A stretch of 64,000 nt of DNA. Origin: Proteobacteria bacterium DTSAM18. Lineage in GTDB: Bacteria > Myxococcota_A > UBA796 > GCA-2862545. The stretch's first letter is position 1; each line of letters starts with the position of its first letter. The stretch covers positions 186,001 through 250,000 of the forward strand of contig JARACJ010000007.1 in assembly GCA_028767165.1 (NCBI GenBank). Reading direction: 5' to 3'. The translations under genes and the position numbers were made by a program. The notes under the pieces were generated by a model, which was not told the DNA's origin, ran no database searches, and saw nothing but the letters and a program-made list of their open reading frames with translations. Positions 44,828 to 54,012 of this stretch are shown piece after piece.

Positions 44828-45904
44828 ATGGACATCTGGCGAAGGGGAGGCGCGCTGCTGCTGATGACCTCGGCGTGCGCGGACGATCCCGGCTTCTACC
44901 TGCCGCCCGACAACGCCCCCGTCATGGTGCAGGAGGAGGTCTGGATCGACGAGGCCGTCGCCGGGCACGATCGCGCACCGGTCGACATCCTGTGGGTGAT
45001 CGACACCAGTGGATCCATGGATCCGGTGCGGGTGCGCCTGCGGGACAACCTCAACCGCTTCCTGCTCGGCCTCATCGGATCCGGCGTGGACTGGCGGATG
45101 GGCATGATCAGCACCGACGCCATCGATCCCGAGTGGAGGGGACGCACGGCGGCGGGACTCGACGGCCGGCGCTGGATCGACAGCAGCGTCACCGATCCCC
45201 AGGCGCTGTACTGGGACATGATCCTGTCGTTCCAGTACCCGGGCTCGGGCATCGAGCAGCCCTTCAAGGCCATCGACTACTGGCTGAAGCGGGAGCAGGC
45301 CCACGAGGATCCGTTCCTGCGGCCCTACGCGGCGCTGCAAATCATCATCGTCACCGATGAGCGGGAGCAGTCCGGCGAGGTGCTCGACGCCTCGGCCATG
45401 GCCCGCATGCTGCAGCTCGAGAAGGGCAGCCCGGACGCCGTGCAGGTCTCCCACATCAGCGGCCCACCGCCCGACGGCTGCAGCAACGGCACCTGGCACC
45501 GCATCCCGCCCACGCCCCGGCTGTACGAGATCAAGAGCCTCACGGGCGGGCTGGGCCAGGACATCTGCGAAGGCGCCTGGGATCGGATGATGTCCGACCT
45601 CGGCCTTCTGCAGCCCTGGTTCGACACCCAGGTGTTCCAGCTGTCCGAGACGCCCGCCTTCGGCACGCTCGAGGCGTGGCTGGAGATGCCCGACTTCTCC
45701 ACCGGCGGCGTGCGCACCTACCAGGGGGTCTCCGAGGACGCCTCCGAGGAGGAGCGGGCGGAGGTCTGTGCCGAGCAGGACTGCTTCACCTGGCGCTACG
45801 TGCCGTCCCAGAACGCGGTGCGTGTGATCGACCTCGAGGTGGTCGGCAACGCCACCCTGCATGCCAGCTACAGGGTGCAGGGGAGCGGAGGGCAGCAGCC
45901 CTGA
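44828..45904 (+). CDS. VWA-domain lipoprotein
   Basis: The 358-residue product begins MDIWRRGGALLLMTSAC, a lipoprotein signal. The VWA domain starts VDILWVIDTSGSMDPVRVRL with MIDAS DTSGS. It has RRWIDSSVTDPQALYWDMI, IIIVTDEREQSGEVLDASAM, DICEGAWDRMMSDLGLL and CFTWRYVPSQNAVRVIDLEV. It is the last member of the tandem family. Its stop lies two bases from the stop of the convergent YpfJ-type gene. Confidence 0.82.
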   Translation: MDIWRRGGALLLMTSACADDPGFYLPPDNAPVMVQEEVWIDEAVAGHDRAPVDILWVIDTSGSMDPVRVRLRDNLNRFLLGLIGSGVDWRMGMISTDAIDPEWRGRTAAGLDGRRWIDSSVTDPQALYWDMILSFQYPGSGIEQPFKAIDYWLKREQAHEDPFLRPYAALQIIIVTDEREQSGEVLDASAMARMLQLEKGSPDAVQVSHISGPPPDGCSNGTWHRIPPTPRLYEIKSLTGGLGQDICEGAWDRMMSDLGLLQPWFDTQVFQLSETPAFGTLEAWLEMPDFSTGGVRTYQGVSEDASEEERAEVCAEQDCFTWRYVPSQNAVRVIDLEVVGNATLHASYRVQGSGGQQP

Positions 45905-45906
45905 GG

Positions 45907-46866
45907 TCACCGCGGGAGCGGCACCCCTCCGGGCGTGAAGGTGTCGCAGGCCTCGATGGATCCGCTCTCGAGCCCGGCCTCGAACCAGGCCATGCGCTGC
46001 TCGGAGGTGCCGTGGGTGAAGGCTTCGGGCTGCACCCGCTGACCGGCCATGCGCTGCAGGCGATCGTCGCCGACCGCGGCGGCGGCCCGCAGACCGCTCT
46101 CGATGTCGCCGGGCTCGAGGATCTGCTGCTGGGCGTCCGTGTGGTGGGCCCACACGCCGGCGAGGCAGTCGGCCTGCAGCTCCATGAGCACCGACAGGGC
46201 GTTTCGGTCCTGGGGGCTCGCCCGCTGCTGCATGGCCCGCACCGTCGGCTCCACGCCGATGACCCGCTGGACGTGGTGCCCGATCTCGTGGGCGATGACG
46301 TAGGCGAAGGCGAACTCACCGGGCGCCCCGAGCCTGCGGAGCTCGTCCAGGAACGACAGGTCGAGGTACACCTTCTGATCGAGGGGGCAGTAGAACGGAC
46401 CGGTGGCGGCGGTGGAGAAGCCGCAGGCGCTCTGGACCGCGTCCGTGTACAGCACGAGCTTCGGCTGGGGGTAGGTGGAGCCGGCCTGCTGGAAGATGGC
46501 GCCCCAGGTGTCCTCTGTCTGGGCCAGCACCACGGCCACGAACTCCGCGGTGCCCGTGTAGGGGCCTGTGGAGGCATCTGGCGACGCCACCTGTCCGCTG
46601 GGGACCTGGCCCGGCATCACGTTCGGCTGGACCTGGCCCCGGGGCGCCGCCGGCTCCATGGGGTTGGGGTAGGGCCGCTGCGTGCCGGGCTCCATGGGCA
46701 CGTCGGGTCCGACGAAGCCGAGCGGATCGAGACCGCAGCACAGCAGCATGAGGATCAGGAGGGCCGCGCCGCCGCCGCCCATGCCCGCCATCTGGGGGGA
46801 CATGCGGGGGCTCGTGCCCCGACGATCCTCGATGTTTCCGCTCTGTCGTCCACCTTGCCAGCGCAT
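45907..46866 (-). CDS. ypfJ: YpfJ-family neutral zinc metallopeptidase
   Basis: The family N-terminus MRWQGGRQSGNIEDRRG starts at 46866, followed by a glycine-rich stretch and one membrane helix (GGGAALLILMLLCCGLDPL). A Pro/Gln-rich linker leads to the peptidase domain with VIAHEIGHHVQRVIG (HExxH) and MELQADCLAGVWAHH, where the Glu completes the zinc site. This is PF04228. It is membrane-anchored with its catalytic domain outside the cytoplasm. Physiological substrates are not known. Confidence 0.92.
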   Translation of the reverse strand: MRWQGGRQSGNIEDRRGTSPRMSPQMAGMGGGGAALLILMLLCCGLDPLGFVGPDVPMEPGTQRPYPNPMEPAAPRGQVQPNVMPGQVPSGQVASPDASTGPYTGTAEFVAVVLAQTEDTWGAIFQQAGSTYPQPKLVLYTDAVQSACGFSTAATGPFYCPLDQKVYLDLSFLDELRRLGAPGEFAFAYVIAHEIGHHVQRVIGVEPTVRAMQQRASPQDRNALSVLMELQADCLAGVWAHHTDAQQQILEPGDIESGLRAAAAVGDDRLQRMAGQRVQPEAFTHGTSEQRMAWFEAGLESGSIEACDTFTPGGVPLPR

Positions 46867-47041
46867 GGTCCCTCCGCGAGGGTTCCCATGGCCCGTAGCC
46901 TTCGGGTGCAGGGCGGTCGGTGCGGGGCAGCGCGTCCGGGAGGAAGGCCATGGGGACGACACGGACGGGTCTCACCCATCCATCCGTGTCGGCTCCTCGG
47001 GCGAGGCCCCGGAACGGCGCGTGCAGGGAAGGCCTGCCGGC

Positions 47042-47407
47042 TCAGGCGCCGTAGTAGAAGACCTCACGGACGATCTGGCCGTCGTTCCAGGTCTGCACGG
47101 CCCACTGGGTGCGCGTGACGCGCTGGCCGTCGATGGTGAAGTCCATCCACATCTCGTAGGCGGTGTGGTCTCCGTCGGCGATCACGGGTCCGACCTTCAC
47201 GCCGTGCCACTGTGAGTTGTTGACGAAGTAGGTCTCGTAGGCCCGGTTGGCCTCCTTGCCGTGGCGGGAGGGGTCGTCGACGCCGTTCTCGGACATCACG
47301 ATGTCGTCGGCGTAGAACTTCTCGAACTTGTCGAGCAGCTGGCCGCTGGTGATGCCCTCGATGAGCTCGTGGAGGTGGGCCCGGTTGTCGGTCTTCGTGG
47401 CGTTCAT
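47042..47407 (-). CDS. SnoaL-like/NTF2-fold small protein
   Basis: The 121-residue product has the cone-shaped NTF2/SnoaL pattern: LHELIEGITSGQLLDKFEKF, then YADDIVMSENGVDD, and the closing RTQWAVQTWNDGQIVREVFY. No signal peptide. Members range from isomerases and hydrolases to simple ligand binders, so no reaction can be assigned. Start at ATG 47407 (MNATKTDNRAHLHE) fits the fold. Confidence 0.75.
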   Translation of the reverse strand: MNATKTDNRAHLHELIEGITSGQLLDKFEKFYADDIVMSENGVDDPSRHGKEANRAYETYFVNNSQWHGVKVGPVIADGDHTAYEMWMDFTIDGQRVTRTQWAVQTWNDGQIVREVFYYGA

Positions 47408-47579
47408 GGTGGCTCCCTTGCAGGACGACCGCGCGGCATGCGCAGCCGACACAGGAAGCCTAATCGACCGGATCGGGACCAGTGGCGGAGATCTTCAGGG
47501 CTCAGTGTTCCGGATTCGGGATGATGTGGCTGCGGACGCTGTGGTGCGTCCCACCACGGGCCAGCCGGACACAGCGTGC

Positions 47580-49376
47580 TCAGGCCGTGCGGGAGGCCCC
47601 GAGCAGCAGCAGGCGGTGTTCCATCTCCCGCAGCGGCATCAGGTCGCCCTTCTTCGACGCGACCTTCAGGCCCTGCTGGTACACCTCGATGGCCTCGTCG
47701 AGGTCGCCCTCCGCCTCGAGGGCCCGGCCGAGGCTCGTGTAGACGGCGCTGTTGTTCTTGTCGACGGTGATGGCGTGGCGCAGGTGTTCGGCTGCGGCGG
47801 CGGGCTGCTCGAGGGTGAGGAGTGCCCGGCCCATGCCGAACAGGGCGATGGGGTCGTCGGGGTCGAACTCGAGCACCTGGGCGAACATCTTCTGCTTGCG
47901 CAGCGCATCCTTCTGGCGGGAGCGCAGCAGATCCTCGTCGACCTTGTCGGCCGCCTTGCCGGAGCTGCGGGCCATGTTCTTCAAGGTGGCCTTGCCGGCT
48001 TCGTCCTCGGCGGTCTGGGTGTCGCCGATCTTCATGAAGTACAGCGACAGGTTGGTGTTCACCATGGGCTCGTCGGGCGCGACCTCCTCGAGGCGACGGA
48101 ACACGTCGATGGCCTCGTGAAAGCGTCCGGAGCGGCCGAGCATGACGCCGATGGCCTCGTAGGCATCGGAGAAGCCGGGATCGAGGCGCAGGCACTGCTC
48201 CATGAGCTGCAGCGCGCGATCCTCCTGGCCCTTGGCGAAGATGCGGATGGCCCGGTCGTACAGCGCCTGGACCCGGCCGGCGTCGTCGGCGGCGTGGTGC
48301 AGGGGCAGCGCCTGCACGGTGGCCTGCAGGGTGGTGCCGTCCGGGGTGTGCAGCGTGAGCTTCTGACCGGGCGTGCGGTGCTCCCGCTTGAGGTAGGCGA
48401 GCAGGACGGGGGACTCGCGGACCACCGAGAAGCCGCTGCTGGCGGCGTGGCCCACGGGCTTTCCGCCGGGCTGCAGGGACAGGGGCGTGCCGGGGGAGGG
48501 GAGCGCACCCTCTTCCACGACCAGGGCCCGCAGCAGGCTGGGCACCGAGCCGTAGGTGCGCACCCGGGCGATGACCTCCTGGCCCAGGTAGCAGCCCTTG
48601 GTGTAGCTCACGGCACGGTGCTCGACGCCCGTCTCGGGCAGCAGACGGGGCTTGGGGACCATGTCGACGGCCAGGCGGGGTTCGCCGGCCTCGATGCGCA
48701 GGATGTCCCACACCGGGGCGAACTGTTCGGCCGTGAGCACCGGCAGGCCCTCGGCGGCCATGGATGCCGTGAGGGCCGTGAGGATGGCATCGCGCCCCTC
48801 GGGGGTGGGGCAGGCGACGAGGAAGCCCGGGTCGCCGCCCAGGGAGCGGCGGATGGCGATCGTGCCCTCGGGGAGCTGCAGATCACCCTTGGCGCGTCGG
48901 ACGGAGCGGAACGCGTGCTCGGGCAGGGAGGCCCAGGGCTCGAACCCGAGGGGGCCGAACACCCGATCGAGCTGGGCGGCGGCGGCGGGCCCCTGCACCG
49001 TGAGCCAGTGGAGCGTGCGCGGCGTGAGGGTCAGGTCGTCGGAGAACAGCCAGGCGTCGAGGTCGGTGAGCAGCCGTGAGGCATCCTCGGCCGCCGTGAG
49101 CATCCAGAAGGCGTGCTCCGAGGACGGGTGCCGGTGGGTGCTGAGCAGGTGCTCGAGGTGGCCGGTGCGCTTGACCCGGGCGGACAGGTTGCCCTCGCCG
49201 GGCTGCAGCCCTTCCACGTCGTTGGTGAGCTGGCTGTGCAGGAAGCGGGCGGCGTCAGGACCCTCGGCCACCACGAGGCCCACGCCGGCCATGCCGGGGG
49301 CGTCGGGGGACAGGGCGGCGGCGACGGCGTGGGAGCGGGCCAGGCGGGCCCAGGCGATGGTGTCGGCGTGGGACAT
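47580..49376 (-). CDS. ygfZ: YgfZ/GcvT-like folate-binding protein fused to TPRs
   Basis: Residues 1 to about 335 form a YgfZ domain: LHSQLTNDVEGLQPGEGNLS, DILRIEAGEPRLAVDM, and the signature SYTKGCYLGQEVIARVRTYG with the conserved Cys at 262. YgfZ uses tetrahydrofolate and helps the function of Fe-S enzymes such as MiaB. About 240 residues of TPR-type repeats follow (ALYDRAIRIFAKGQEDRALQ, AYEAIGVMLGRSGRFHEAID, ALFGMGRALLTLEQPAAAAE). The usual protein has no such extension (about 330 residues). It lies 78 bases downstream of an A-type Fe-S carrier gene on the same strand. Confidence 0.9.
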   Translation of the reverse strand: MSHADTIAWARLARSHAVAAALSPDAPGMAGVGLVVAEGPDAARFLHSQLTNDVEGLQPGEGNLSARVKRTGHLEHLLSTHRHPSSEHAFWMLTAAEDASRLLTDLDAWLFSDDLTLTPRTLHWLTVQGPAAAAQLDRVFGPLGFEPWASLPEHAFRSVRRAKGDLQLPEGTIAIRRSLGGDPGFLVACPTPEGRDAILTALTASMAAEGLPVLTAEQFAPVWDILRIEAGEPRLAVDMVPKPRLLPETGVEHRAVSYTKGCYLGQEVIARVRTYGSVPSLLRALVVEEGALPSPGTPLSLQPGGKPVGHAASSGFSVVRESPVLLAYLKREHRTPGQKLTLHTPDGTTLQATVQALPLHHAADDAGRVQALYDRAIRIFAKGQEDRALQLMEQCLRLDPGFSDAYEAIGVMLGRSGRFHEAIDVFRRLEEVAPDEPMVNTNLSLYFMKIGDTQTAEDEAGKATLKNMARSSGKAADKVDEDLLRSRQKDALRKQKMFAQVLEFDPDDPIALFGMGRALLTLEQPAAAAEHLRHAITVDKNNSAVYTSLGRALEAEGDLDEAIEVYQQGLKVASKKGDLMPLREMEHRLLLLGASRTA

Positions 49377-49454
49377 GGGGCCTGCTCCAGGGAGGGCTCG
49401 TGGGGGAGGGGGCTCGGCGGGGATCCCCGGGAGGGGACGCCGGGTGGCGAGGCC

Positions 49455-49793
49455 TCAGATGGAGAACGACTCGCCGCAGCCACAGGTGTTGGTGGCGTGG
49501 GGGTTGTGGAAGACGAAGCCCTTGCCCTGCAGGCCGGACTCGTGATCCAGGGTGATGCCGCTCAGGTAGATGGTGGACTTGCGATCCAGGAAGACCTGGA
49601 AGTCGCCGAAGTCGAGGACCGTGTCGTGCTCGGCCTTCTCGGTGAAGTCGAGGACGTAGGACAGGCCGGAGCAGCCGCCACCCTTGATGCCCAGGCGCAG
49701 GCCCTTGCCGGCGTTCTCGCTGGTGGCGAGCAGGCGGCGGACTTCGGTCTGGGCGGCGTCGGTGAGGGTGATGAGTTGGTCGGTGGTGCTCAT
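49455..49793 (-). CDS. A-type Fe-S cluster carrier (IscA/ErpA/HesB family)
   Basis: The 112-residue protein has the A-type pattern with three conserved cysteines: LGIKGGGCSGLSYVLDF and the terminal NTCGCGESFSI. It carries [2Fe-2S] or [4Fe-4S] clusters from the scaffold to apoproteins. Which subfamily (IscA, ErpA or SufA) cannot be told. It precedes the YgfZ-TPR gene in the same direction, which makes functional sense because both act late in Fe-S protein maturation. A long hairpin lies in its leader. Confidence 0.93.
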   Translation of the reverse strand: MSTTDQLITLTDAAQTEVRRLLATSENAGKGLRLGIKGGGCSGLSYVLDFTEKAEHDTVLDFGDFQVFLDRKSTIYLSGITLDHESGLQGKGFVFHNPHATNTCGCGESFSI

Positions 49794-49867
49794 GGGGTGT
49801 CTCTCCGCATATCTTCCAGGCTCCGTAATCACTCGCTCGTGGGGAGCAAACCCACAAGACCACGAAA

Positions 49868-49909
49868 GGGCACCGCTGTGGTCCTCTTTGGGGGAGGGCA
49901 GCGGTGCCC
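49868..49909. promoter_or_regulatory. 11-bp hairpin between kbl and the A-type carrier gene
   Basis: GGGCACCGCTG pairs perfectly with CAGCGGTGCCC over a 20-base loop. It follows the kbl stop by 43 bases and precedes the carrier start by 74 bases on the minus strand. It could terminate kbl or act as a leader structure. The loop contains TGGTCCTCTTTG, a 12-mer also found in the palindrome upstream of the SUF regulator. Confidence 0.45.
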
Positions 49910-49952
49910 GGCGGTGGGTACGTGAGGCGATTGTGGGCCTCACGGGCGGTCA

Positions 49953-51152
<1,200 letters not shown>

Positions 51153-51255
51153 GGGGTCTCCCGCGGGGTGGGTTCTGGTCGCGGGAACGGTAGCACGGGC
51201 GCGGAGGCCGGGCAGGCAAGGTGGGCGTCAGGAGGGGGATCGGCACCCGTGAGCC

Positions 51256-52539
51256 TCAGAATCCGGCGATGATCTGTGCCCGGCTGATGACCTGGCCCGA
51301 CTCGAAGGTGGTGGTGAGGCCCACGCCCTCCCAGATGTCGGCGGCATCCTGGTTGAGCGGGTTGATCACGTACTGGAAGTCCCACTGCAGCCGCAGGGCG
51401 TAGGAGCGCGGGATGATGAAGTAGTTCAGCCCGATGCCCAGGGTGTGCAGGTCGTCCCGGCCGATGGTGGACTCCATGACGTCGGGTCTGCCGTCGGCGA
51501 ACAGGGCGTCGTACTTGTAGGCGAGCTCCACCTGGTCGTGTACGAACACGCCGCCCTGCAGCAGGAACCCGGCGGCCCAGTGGAAGTCGTTGCGTACGGG
51601 CCCCAGCGAGCCTCCCGACCAGGTGCCGCTCGCAGACAGGCTCCAGCCGGAGCCGTAGGCGGTCAGATCCGCGTTGCTGATGATGTTGTAGAGGTCCCTG
51701 GTGATGCCCGTCTTGCCGCCGGTCTGGTAGTGGCCGCTGATGCCTCCGACGAGGCCGGGTTCCGAGCCTCGGAAGGAGGATCTCCGGTAGATGATGTCGA
51801 CGTTGCGAGGCCCGGCCAGGGCACTCTCGACCCGGAAGCTCACGGCGATGTCGGCGGCCAGGGGGTCGAGGAAGCGGGTGAAGCCGGTGCGAATACCGTC
51901 CGTGAGGTGCAGGTACACCTCGGTGCCGTTCCGGGACCACCCGAACCGCACGCCGTGGGCGGAACCCGGGCTGAACTCCTGGGCGACGAAGGAGTAGTCC
52001 ACGAACTGCTGCTCGTTGGCCCAGGGGCCTTCCACCGGCAGGATGTTCACCCAGTACCGGCCTGCGCGCAGCGAGAACTCGCCGAAGGTGAACTGGGCGT
52101 AGGCGGTGTCGGCCACCATGCTGCCGTCGGCGATGGCACCCACGCGGACGAACACCTCCGCGTACTCCGTGATGTTGAAGAGCAGGCGGAAGCGGAAGCG
52201 GGGGATGTGCCAGGTCTGCCCCAGGGGCCGCTGCTCCGTGCCGAGCTCGTCCTCGATCGGTTGCAGGTCCTCCCAGCGGTAGTTCAGGGTGTGGCGGAAG
52301 GAGATGTAGCCGTCGGGGCGGAATCTCAGCCAGTCGCCGTAGCGGATGTCCGGGCCGCCGGTGTCGGGGCGCCAGGTGACCGTGACCGGGAAGGCGGGCT
52401 CGGTGGGAGGCGCGAGGCCGGGGTCGAGATCCTCGTCCTTCGTGTCCTCGTCGGGGCGGTCCTGCGCCTGGGCCCGGGTGCTGCCGGCCAGGCAGGTGGC
52501 CAGCAGCAGGGGGTGGAGGCGGGAGGTGAAGCGTCCCAT
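51256..52539 (-). CDS. outer-membrane beta-barrel protein, paralogue 3 of tandem trio
   Basis: The 427-residue product has a signal peptide (LHPLLLATCLAGSTRAQAQ), an acidic linker and then a barrel domain of alternating polar/hydrophobic strands (IRYGDWLRFRPDGYISFRHT, WHIPRFRFRLLFNITEYAEV, FSLRAGRYWVNILPVEGPWA). It ends with the aromatic residue Phe (QIIAGF) expected of outer-membrane barrels. The layout resembles OprO/OprP-type porins. Its substrate is unknown. It shares a 90-bp identical stretch with the next paralogue. Confidence 0.78.
   Translation of the reverse strand: MGRFTSRLHPLLLATCLAGSTRAQAQDRPDEDTKDEDLDPGLAPPTEPAFPVTVTWRPDTGGPDIRYGDWLRFRPDGYISFRHTLNYRWEDLQPIEDELGTEQRPLGQTWHIPRFRFRLLFNITEYAEVFVRVGAIADGSMVADTAYAQFTFGEFSLRAGRYWVNILPVEGPWANEQQFVDYSFVAQEFSPGSAHGVRFGWSRNGTEVYLHLTDGIRTGFTRFLDPLAADIAVSFRVESALAGPRNVDIIYRRSSFRGSEPGLVGGISGHYQTGGKTGITRDLYNIISNADLTAYGSGWSLSASGTWSGGSLGPVRNDFHWAAGFLLQGGVFVHDQVELAYKYDALFADGRPDVMESTIGRDDLHTLGIGLNYFIIPRSYALRLQWDFQYVINPLNQDAADIWEGVGLTTTFESGQVISRAQIIAGF
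51368..51457 (-). repeat. 90-bp identity block shared by barrel paralogues, copy 1
   Basis: Identical to 52745-52834. It encodes the LHTLGIGLNYFIIPRSYALR segment near the C-terminus. Surrounding sequence differs by several percent or more, so a local gene conversion is likely. Confidence 0.85.
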
Positions 52540-52632
52540 GGTGGCATCTCCAGCTGACGTGTCGTTCCCGGTGCGGGGGGCGTGTGGTCCCATCGAGGTG
52601 AGGGCCCGGACGGCCGCCGAAGCAGCGTGGTC

Positions 52633-53919
52633 TCAGAATCCGGCGATGATCTGGGCCCGACTGATGATCTGGCCGGACTCGAAGGTGGTGGCGAGGCCCA
52701 CGCCTGCCCAGACATCCGCGGCGGACTCGTTCAGGGGGGTGATGACGTACTGGAAGTCCCACTGCAGCCGCAGGGCGTAGGAGCGCGGGATGATGAAGTA
52801 GTTCAGCCCGATGCCCAGGGTGTGCAGGTCGTCCTCACCGATGGTGGACTCGAACAGGTCCGGCTTGTCGTCGGAGAACAGGGCGTCGTACTTGTAGACG
52901 AGCTCCACCTTGTCGTGGACGAACACCCCGCCCTGGAGCAGGAAGCCGGCGGACCAGTGCAGGTCGTCCGGATCGTCGCGAGGCGTGGTGCCGGCCCAGA
53001 TGCCGTTGGCGGTGATCGACCAGCCCGACCCGTAGGCGGACAGGTCGGCCTCGGCAGCGTACAGCCTGATGGGGCGGGTGACCCCGCTGCGGCCGCCGGT
53101 CTGGTAGTGGCCCGCGACGCCGCCGACGAGGCCGGTCTCGGAGCCGCGGAAGGACGACCGGCGGTAGATGATGTCGACGTTGCGGGGGCCGGCCAGGGCG
53201 CTCTCGACCCGTGTGGACAGCGCGATGTCGGCGGCGAGGGGATCGAGGAAGCGGGTGAAGCCGGTGCGCACGCCATCGGTGATGTGCAGGTAGACGTCGG
53301 TACCGTTGCGGTGCCAGCCGATGCGGGCGCCGTGGGCGGAACCGGGGCTGAACTGCTGGGCGACGAAGGAGTAGTCGACGAACTGCTGCTCGTTGGCCCA
53401 GGGACCTTCGGCCGGCAGGATGTTGACCCAGTAGCGTCCGGCACGAAGGCTGAACTCACCGAAGTAGAACTGCACGTAGGCGGTGTCGGCCAGCATGGTC
53501 CCGTCGGCGATGGCGCCCACCCGGACGAACACCTCGGCGTAGTCGGTGATGTTGAACAGCAGGCGGAACCGGAAGCGGGGGATGTGCCAGGTCTGGCCGA
53601 GGGGGCGCTGGTCGACGCCGATGGCCTCCTCGACCGCCGTGAGATCCTCCCAGCGGTAGTTCAGGGTGTGGCGGAAGGAGATGTAGCCGTCGGGGCGGAA
53701 GCGGAACCAGTCGCCGTAGCGGATGTCGGGCCCGCCGGTGTCGGGGCGCCAGGTGAAGCTCACCGGTGCGCCGGCCACGGGACGCAGCCCCGGATCGAGG
53801 TCCTCGTCCTTGGTCATCTCGTCGGGCGGCTTCTCCTCCTCCTGCGCCAGGGCCTGGAAGGGGCCTGCCAGGCAGGACATGACGAGTGCGGTACCGAGGT
53901 GCGCGGGGAGGCGGCCCAT
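52633..53919 (-). CDS. outer-membrane beta-barrel protein, paralogue 2 of tandem trio
   Basis: The 428-residue product starts MGRLPAHLGTALVMSCLAGP with a signal peptide cleaved near ALAQ-EEEK. The acidic linker EEEKPPDEMTKDEDLDPGL is followed by the same barrel as its neighbours (IRYGDWFRFRPDGYISFRHT, FSLRAGRYWVNILPAEGPWA, AQIIAGF at the end). It is closest to the copy at 51256. Genes are 93 bases apart in one direction, so a shared transcript is likely. Confidence 0.78.
   Translation of the reverse strand: MGRLPAHLGTALVMSCLAGPFQALAQEEEKPPDEMTKDEDLDPGLRPVAGAPVSFTWRPDTGGPDIRYGDWFRFRPDGYISFRHTLNYRWEDLTAVEEAIGVDQRPLGQTWHIPRFRFRLLFNITDYAEVFVRVGAIADGTMLADTAYVQFYFGEFSLRAGRYWVNILPAEGPWANEQQFVDYSFVAQQFSPGSAHGARIGWHRNGTDVYLHITDGVRTGFTRFLDPLAADIALSTRVESALAGPRNVDIIYRRSSFRGSETGLVGGVAGHYQTGGRSGVTRPIRLYAAEADLSAYGSGWSITANGIWAGTTPRDDPDDLHWSAGFLLQGGVFVHDKVELVYKYDALFSDDKPDLFESTIGEDDLHTLGIGLNYFIIPRSYALRLQWDFQYVITPLNESAADVWAGVGLATTFESGQIISRAQIIAGF
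52745..52834 (-). repeat. 90-bp identity block shared by barrel paralogues, copy 2
   Basis: Second copy of the block at 51368-51457, at the same place in the second gene (offset 1377 bases). Confidence 0.85.
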
Positions 53920-54012
53920 GGTGGAGTCTCCGGATGACGTGTCCTCCCCAATCTTCGAAAAGGGGCGTCACTCAAGGCGACTCGCGTGTGGGCTGGCGGG
54001 TGGTGTGCGGTA

